From: Saxidomus purpurata
Taxonomy: Eukaryota > Mollusca > Bivalvia > Venerida > Veneridae
Direction: 5' to 3'
DNA length: 64,000 nucleotides
Assembly: GCA_022818135.1 (NCBI GenBank)
Contig: JAFMSR010000010.1
Span: 28,335,291-28,399,290 of the forward strand
Translations under genes and position numbers: made by a program
Shown here: positions 59,135-64,000 of the stretch, piece by piece
Layout of the letters: the number at the start of each line of letters is the position of its first letter
How positions within the stretch are numbered: position 1 is the first letter of the stretch
Notes under the pieces: model-generated
What the model saw: the letters and a program-made list of their open reading frames with translations, nothing else
Database searches by the model: none
Told to the model about the DNA's origin: nothing

Positions 59135-59705
59135 CTATTTATAGATGAGAAAGGGCAATAGACAAGGAAAATATTAGTTGAGTCTTGTGAATTCAAGACA
59201 AATCCATCAACGTTTTAGCAATTACAAAAGTGTATAACTGTGACCTTTTTTGCACCAACTTATAGGAAGTGCATTTCGCTCACTTTAGATTTTCTATTTA
59301 ACAAAAAAGGTTTTATTTGTATATTGTAACTATCAAGAATATGCAGAGAGGCGAAACCATCTTTATACTGCTCATTAAAAGAAAAAGGAATTCGGACAAG
59401 ACATAAAAAGGAAAAAAAATATAATTGATAAATTTGCAAACATAGCTGACATTATTTTACAGCCAGTAATACAAAGCTAAACTAGAAGTAACACAGGCAA
59501 TAATAATTAGATCGAAATGCAGGGAAAACATTTTAGGTGAGAAGCCGACAAGCTGCTTTTAACCTCGAGTATACGGACTATATAGACAAAAAAACACCAA
59601 TAAATGTATTGACGAGAAAATGCACTAGATAATCTGACCATTGTTGTAGTAAATATATATATTCGATGCTGTATATGGATTACTTTTCAAGTATAGCCGG
59701 TAGCC

Positions 59706-61498
59706 TATATACTGCAGATTTCATAATAGCGCGCCGTTTCAGTGTTTGTTGCGTATCGATTGAATACAGGTAATGAATGACTAAAGCGTCTGTAGGCGGA
59801 GCTACATTTACACATACGGAGAGCTATCAGATAAAGGTAGTGAGAAAAAAAATAAACGGTCATATTGTTTACGGCATTCAATAGTTTTTAGTGTGTGGTT
59901 GCGTACATCTTGCTTGTGTGCTAGAGTCCCATCAAAGAAGGGAATATACGCATACAACATGTACGTGTAAATCCGGTACAAGTGTCATTTCACTTACATA
60001 AATTTAGTGTAAATATAATTATGTCGCAGTAGAAGAATAAAAATATTGTAAAATACATTCTATTTCGCTCTTCTATAAAGGATCCGGTCGCAATACTTTA
60101 ATATTATGCATTATAAAATACGGCTATACTGATATCTTGTTACAACCGCGCATGCTTTGCACGTACTGTATTTGACTTACAAGAGTGCTAAAATCTTTCT
60201 GTCGATGCTCTGAAATCTGTAAAGCAAGAAATGTAACAACGCACATGTCACAAAAAATGTAGAGCGTTAACCTCTACCGGTAGTCCAACTATCTAGACAT
60301 AAGCTTGTTTCTTCATGATTTGTATTTTTAAACTTTTGGTGTTTATTTTTACATCTTTGTTAGCATGACTTTCCTCAATGAATATAAAAAGTAAAATATC
60401 ATAAAAGTGAAAACTAAAGAAAAAAGCGAGGTCTTTTTTCTAGGACTACAGTTGACCTATCGCCAGTACAAACGAAAGTTACTTTGTTTTATAAGTAGTT
60501 TCGTTCACTTAATTGGAACGATTACAGTACAATCGAGCCAAGTTTTGATGTTTTCAGTTCGTGTTCATTTCATCGACATACGATTTGACTTTTCGCAAGT
60601 TTGTACAGCGATACATTTACCTGAATCTTAGATGGTACACGGGAGTTTGCTATATATACTGTGCACAAATATTTACATGCAGAGCGCATGTATAATGTAT
60701 ATAATTTACCAGAAGTTTAAAGAGTGGTCACTCAAGATCTAGACATTCTTTTATAAATTTTACGAAAGGTGAATTTCTGTTTTCTCGTAAAATACAATCG
60801 GCGATGATGCAACAAAACAACAGTTATATATACATGTATCATACATTTCTAATCACGCTTTAGAAAAGGATTTCCCGTATGAAAAATATAAAGTAAAGAT
60901 GATTAAAGGGTGCTATATTCTCTGCAGGTTCAACAGTGATTCAAGAATAAAAAATGTCCTAAAACAGTTCATTCTAAACATCCTGCAAGAAAAAGTTCTT
61001 GGAATCATGTTTGTAAATAGTTTGTCGTATAAGTGAGACTCTTTACAACCGTGTCTTCTTAGCTCAGCAAACGTTTCAGATACTTAGCCCGAGTTAGCCG
61101 ACGGCACATTTTTCTCCATCAACATTTTATCATATATACTTTATTACAGAAAAAGTATAAAATCTTTGTTTCGTGTTGATAGTAGAACACGCAATACAGT
61201 TCGGTTTCGTTTGTAAAAATTGAATACAAGTTGTTTTATGAAATAAACTTTCGAGGTTTAAAATAAACCAATTTTATCCAAAAACAATACATAAGCACTA
61301 GATTCATAAAAAATCAAATAAGTCGCAGTTGTAGCTTGAAGATGTGTTAGCTTATACTGTCAGTATAGTAGTCAGTGTGTACGATAAAGGTATCGATTTG
61401 GGCGGAGCTAACTACAGAATGTGACATCGACGTCATTTACTACCTGTGTGTAAAGCAAACACTGAAACGGCACGGTATTATGAAATCTGCAGTATATG
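59706..61498. mobile_element. Region bounded by ~100-bp imperfect inverted repeats
   Basis: 59708-59810 and 61390-61498 are inverted: tatactgcagatttcataat, then the shared ccgtttcagtgtttg, acaggta and a ggcggagcta word. The interior (about 1.6 kb) has no ORF. It may be a non-autonomous DNA transposon or an old inverted duplication. Confidence 0.5.
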
Positions 61499-62524
61499 GT
61501 AGTGTTGAAGTTTGTGTCTAGAACTAACTACTCAGTAATAATCTCCGTTACTAAAAATAGCGTCGCCGTCAACTGTATTGAACGCGGCCATATGCCAAAT
61601 GTGTATTGATACATTATAGACATTATTTATTGCCGAAATAAACTTTAATAAATAAAGTTTCTTTTAAGTTTTGAAGGGGAAGTGAATACATAATCTCCGA
61701 TATACATGAACTATATAGTTGTGAGTTGTTGCTATAATCAAAGACCTAACTTTAATCAGGCCTTGTGAGATTTCCCGTCTTCCACCTTTCATTCACTGAT
61801 TATTCTCTTTCTATTTTAGCCTTTTCTCTCTTAAGTATTTTTTTAAACCAGCACACTTTACATTATAGATCTACAAGAGCATAATTTTAATTTAAAGTAC
61901 TTTATTTATTTTTTAAAAATGTTTACAGTCCCGGCCGACTATGGGATATCTCCCCTGGTGAACTCGCCAAGATCCCAGTAAGACTCCCATGCATATGCCT
62001 TCTCATAACCTGTTCTGTTACCTTTGTGTAGTTTTGATTGTTTGGTTATGTACTGCATATGTATGTCTCAAAAATAAATGATAAAAAAATATCCCTGCTT
62101 TGATATATATACGGAGGTACATATATACACTACAATAGTGTATACTTCCGTTGTAGAATAATCTACGTCCATGAGATCCACGTGTGAAAGTGACACTTCC
62201 CCAAAAAGTGTTGTATTAAAATGTGTAATAACACATTATTAAACATGCCTTATTAATTGTATAAATAAATTATCTTAGCTGAGCAACTGCTTGCTTGAAA
62301 TGCCAACACGCCAGTTCACGACTGCGATTACTCATTATTTTAAATTATATATTATGTTTGATGGCATGTTGTTTGATTAAAACAATAAATGCAGAATAGT
62401 GGAAAACCTTAAATTTGATAAAACAAAGACTTTTAAATATCGAATTAAAATTTCCTTTGTGTCAGACATTTGTTGTCGCCACTAAAATAATCAAAGGACT
62501 GAAAGTGCTGGAGGATCGATTGTC

Positions 62525-62605
62525 TCTGAACAACACAGTCTGCACACATACATGTGTAAATATCAGGACAACACAGACTGTACACATACATGTGTAATAT
62601 CAGGA
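62525..62605. repeat. Two-unit ~39-bp tandem repeat
   Basis: Two copies of 'acacatacatgtgtaa[a]tatcagga' preceded by caacacag[t/a]ctg. It is a simple local duplication. Confidence 0.8.
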
Positions 62606-64000
62606 CAACCTTTGCACAAGTATATAAAGTGATAAGCTGAAGACACAACTGTCCACAAATTTTGACCTTTTACCATTTATGTAAACTTTACTTTTGAGAT
62701 AGGAACCCACAGTGTTTCGGCCAACTATGAATTTTAAGGAGTCATTTATGACCCCCTGTGTCAGAATTCGGGGGTCATTTAGAAATTCCGAGGGTCATAT
62801 TCTTTATGGTAAAGAAATAAAAGGCATGACTATAATTATGTTAATGAAGTTTTATTCAGTTTACTTCTGTAAAATTGCATTTGATACATCACAAAATGGT
62901 GGGTAATCAAAGGATTGGCAATACAACATGTGTTTCTCTTGGGATGCTTTCCATTTTGTCACTGCATCTTAAAAGTCAACTTTGTCCACAAAAAGAATTT
63001 TTCTTAAGTGCGTTCAACCATACACATTAAACTTTGATATTATTTGGCACACTGAAACCCCTTTCAATAATGACAGTCTGATCGAAATTAGTACAAAATA
63101 ATCATTAAAATCACTCAGAAAGACGTTTTTGTTTCTTCTGTTAAGGTTCGTCGACCATCTCTTGTTATGCGTCTAAGATACCATGATGACGGTATCATAC
63201 GAACCAATACACACAAAAACGCAATGTTACAAAATGCAGATCGATCCGAAATCAGACGACAACGACGACGGAATAGGGTCAACATTAGACATATCCCATA
63301 CCGGAGGCGTATGTTGTAAACAATTTATCTAGCATTTCCAACCGTTTTGAGAGGTTTTGAAATGTTGTTTTTGTAGTAATCTGATCATACACATTTTAAT
63401 TGCGTCATAGAAGACGCTCTTTGCTATTTCGGTTGCGTTATTGACAAAATGAGTGCGTCAAAAACGCAGAAAACGCGCTCTCGCGGAAACACTATTAGTG
63501 TCTCCAGTCTGACTAGAAGACTGTTGTAATCGAAACCGCGTAGGAAAATAGTTCTATAACAGAACAGATACCTCATTGATTTTTAGTTACAAAATGCTAT
63601 TCTGAAATATTGTGATATTACTTAGATCTGTTACTTTATAATTTTTAAAACAGAAGACATTAATATTCGTAACAACTGAATATGTGGAACTACTTGTTTG
63701 TATGTAAAGAGTTCGGCCGTAAGGAAGCTATACTCTGTTAACATTGGATCTGATTGAATGGATCAATCGATCCAAAAAGAAACTCAGTAATCTGAAATTA
63801 CAAAATATTCTGTCTTGACATGCGTCCTTATATCAAGGTTATCATTTAACTTGGTCATAGAATATTATGGCCAAGTATTTAAAATGAATAAAATCTATCA
63901 TGCAGATCCACTCAAACTTTGATGTGTGCTATATGCCACGTTATGTAATTCAACCAAAGTGGTCGGTAAAGTTCTCATGTATAACGTGTTACCAATTAGT

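Larger units (their letters stand above)
59135..64000. other. Intergenic right end of the window, no gene recognised
   Basis: AT-rich DNA without supported exons. It contains the inverted-repeat pair at 59706 and 61498, a repeat at 61930-62000 related to 39000-39090, and a two-unit ~39-bp tandem repeat at 62525-62605. The promoter of the minus-strand gene should lie just right of 59134. Confidence 0.45.

Noticed and set aside
60184..60222. Possible extra minus-strand exon (ISEHRQKDFSTL between AG and GTAAGT)
   Set aside because: Its open frame ends in phase 0 but the next recognised exon needs phase 1, and it lies inside the inverted-repeat region; the ATG exon at 59095-59134 fits the phase.

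Overview
This is animal nuclear DNA, most likely from a marine bivalve mollusc. Genes are split into small exons with GT-AG introns, AT-rich intergenic DNA is crowded with minisatellites, inverted-repeat elements and tRNA-derived SINEs, and bivalve-style repeats carrying CAAGGTCA words recur. The species call is inference. There are no bacterial operons, CRISPR arrays or ribosomal RNAs.

Layout. (1) 1.3-13.8 kb, plus strand: a complete ten-exon PEX16 gene (peroxisomal membrane biogenesis), predicted 364 aa, all exon phases agreeing. (2) 13.8-24.7 kb: gene-poor DNA with a ~39-bp tandem repeat, two minus-strand tRNA-like SINE heads, a 150-bp tandem duplication, an assembly gap of 500 Ns, and a 46-bp minisatellite split by a 3.07-kb LTR retrotransposon that codes only for Gag. 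(3) 24.8-53.7 kb, plus strand: five tandem cytosolic sulfotransferase loci, named here SULT-A to SULT-E. A looks functional but its first exon was not found. B is intact except for a 1-base deletion. C and D are clear pseudogenes. E is intact, six exons, 302 aa. Introns of the cluster are full of mobile DNA: a mariner remnant, a TTAA-ended MITE, a 1.9-kb inverted-repeat element holding telomere-like repeats, a 1.06-kb palindrome and a poly(A) retroinsertion. (4) 55.3-59.1 kb, minus strand: a six-exon gene of unrecognised function, 463 aa, assembled here by splice-phase continuity. (5) 59.1-64 kb: no gene recognised, but a ~1.8-kb region is bounded by inverted repeats.

The most unusual structure is in SULT-E. 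The intron after the PAPS-binding-loop exon is filled by a 48-bp minisatellite whose unit is a copy of that exon's own end plus its 5' splice site (coding for ATYPKSG, then GTAACG). About 19 clean units plus several older ones follow the true donor. A degenerate version fills the same intron of SULT-B, and two units survive in pseudogene SULT-C. A splice junction has thus been turned into a tandem array, and by eye about 11 of the 19 clean units have lost the donor GT.

The genes show no shared pathway. The window joins a housekeeping peroxisome gene, a lineage-specific detoxification or sulfonation cluster evolving by duplication and loss, and one unknown gene.
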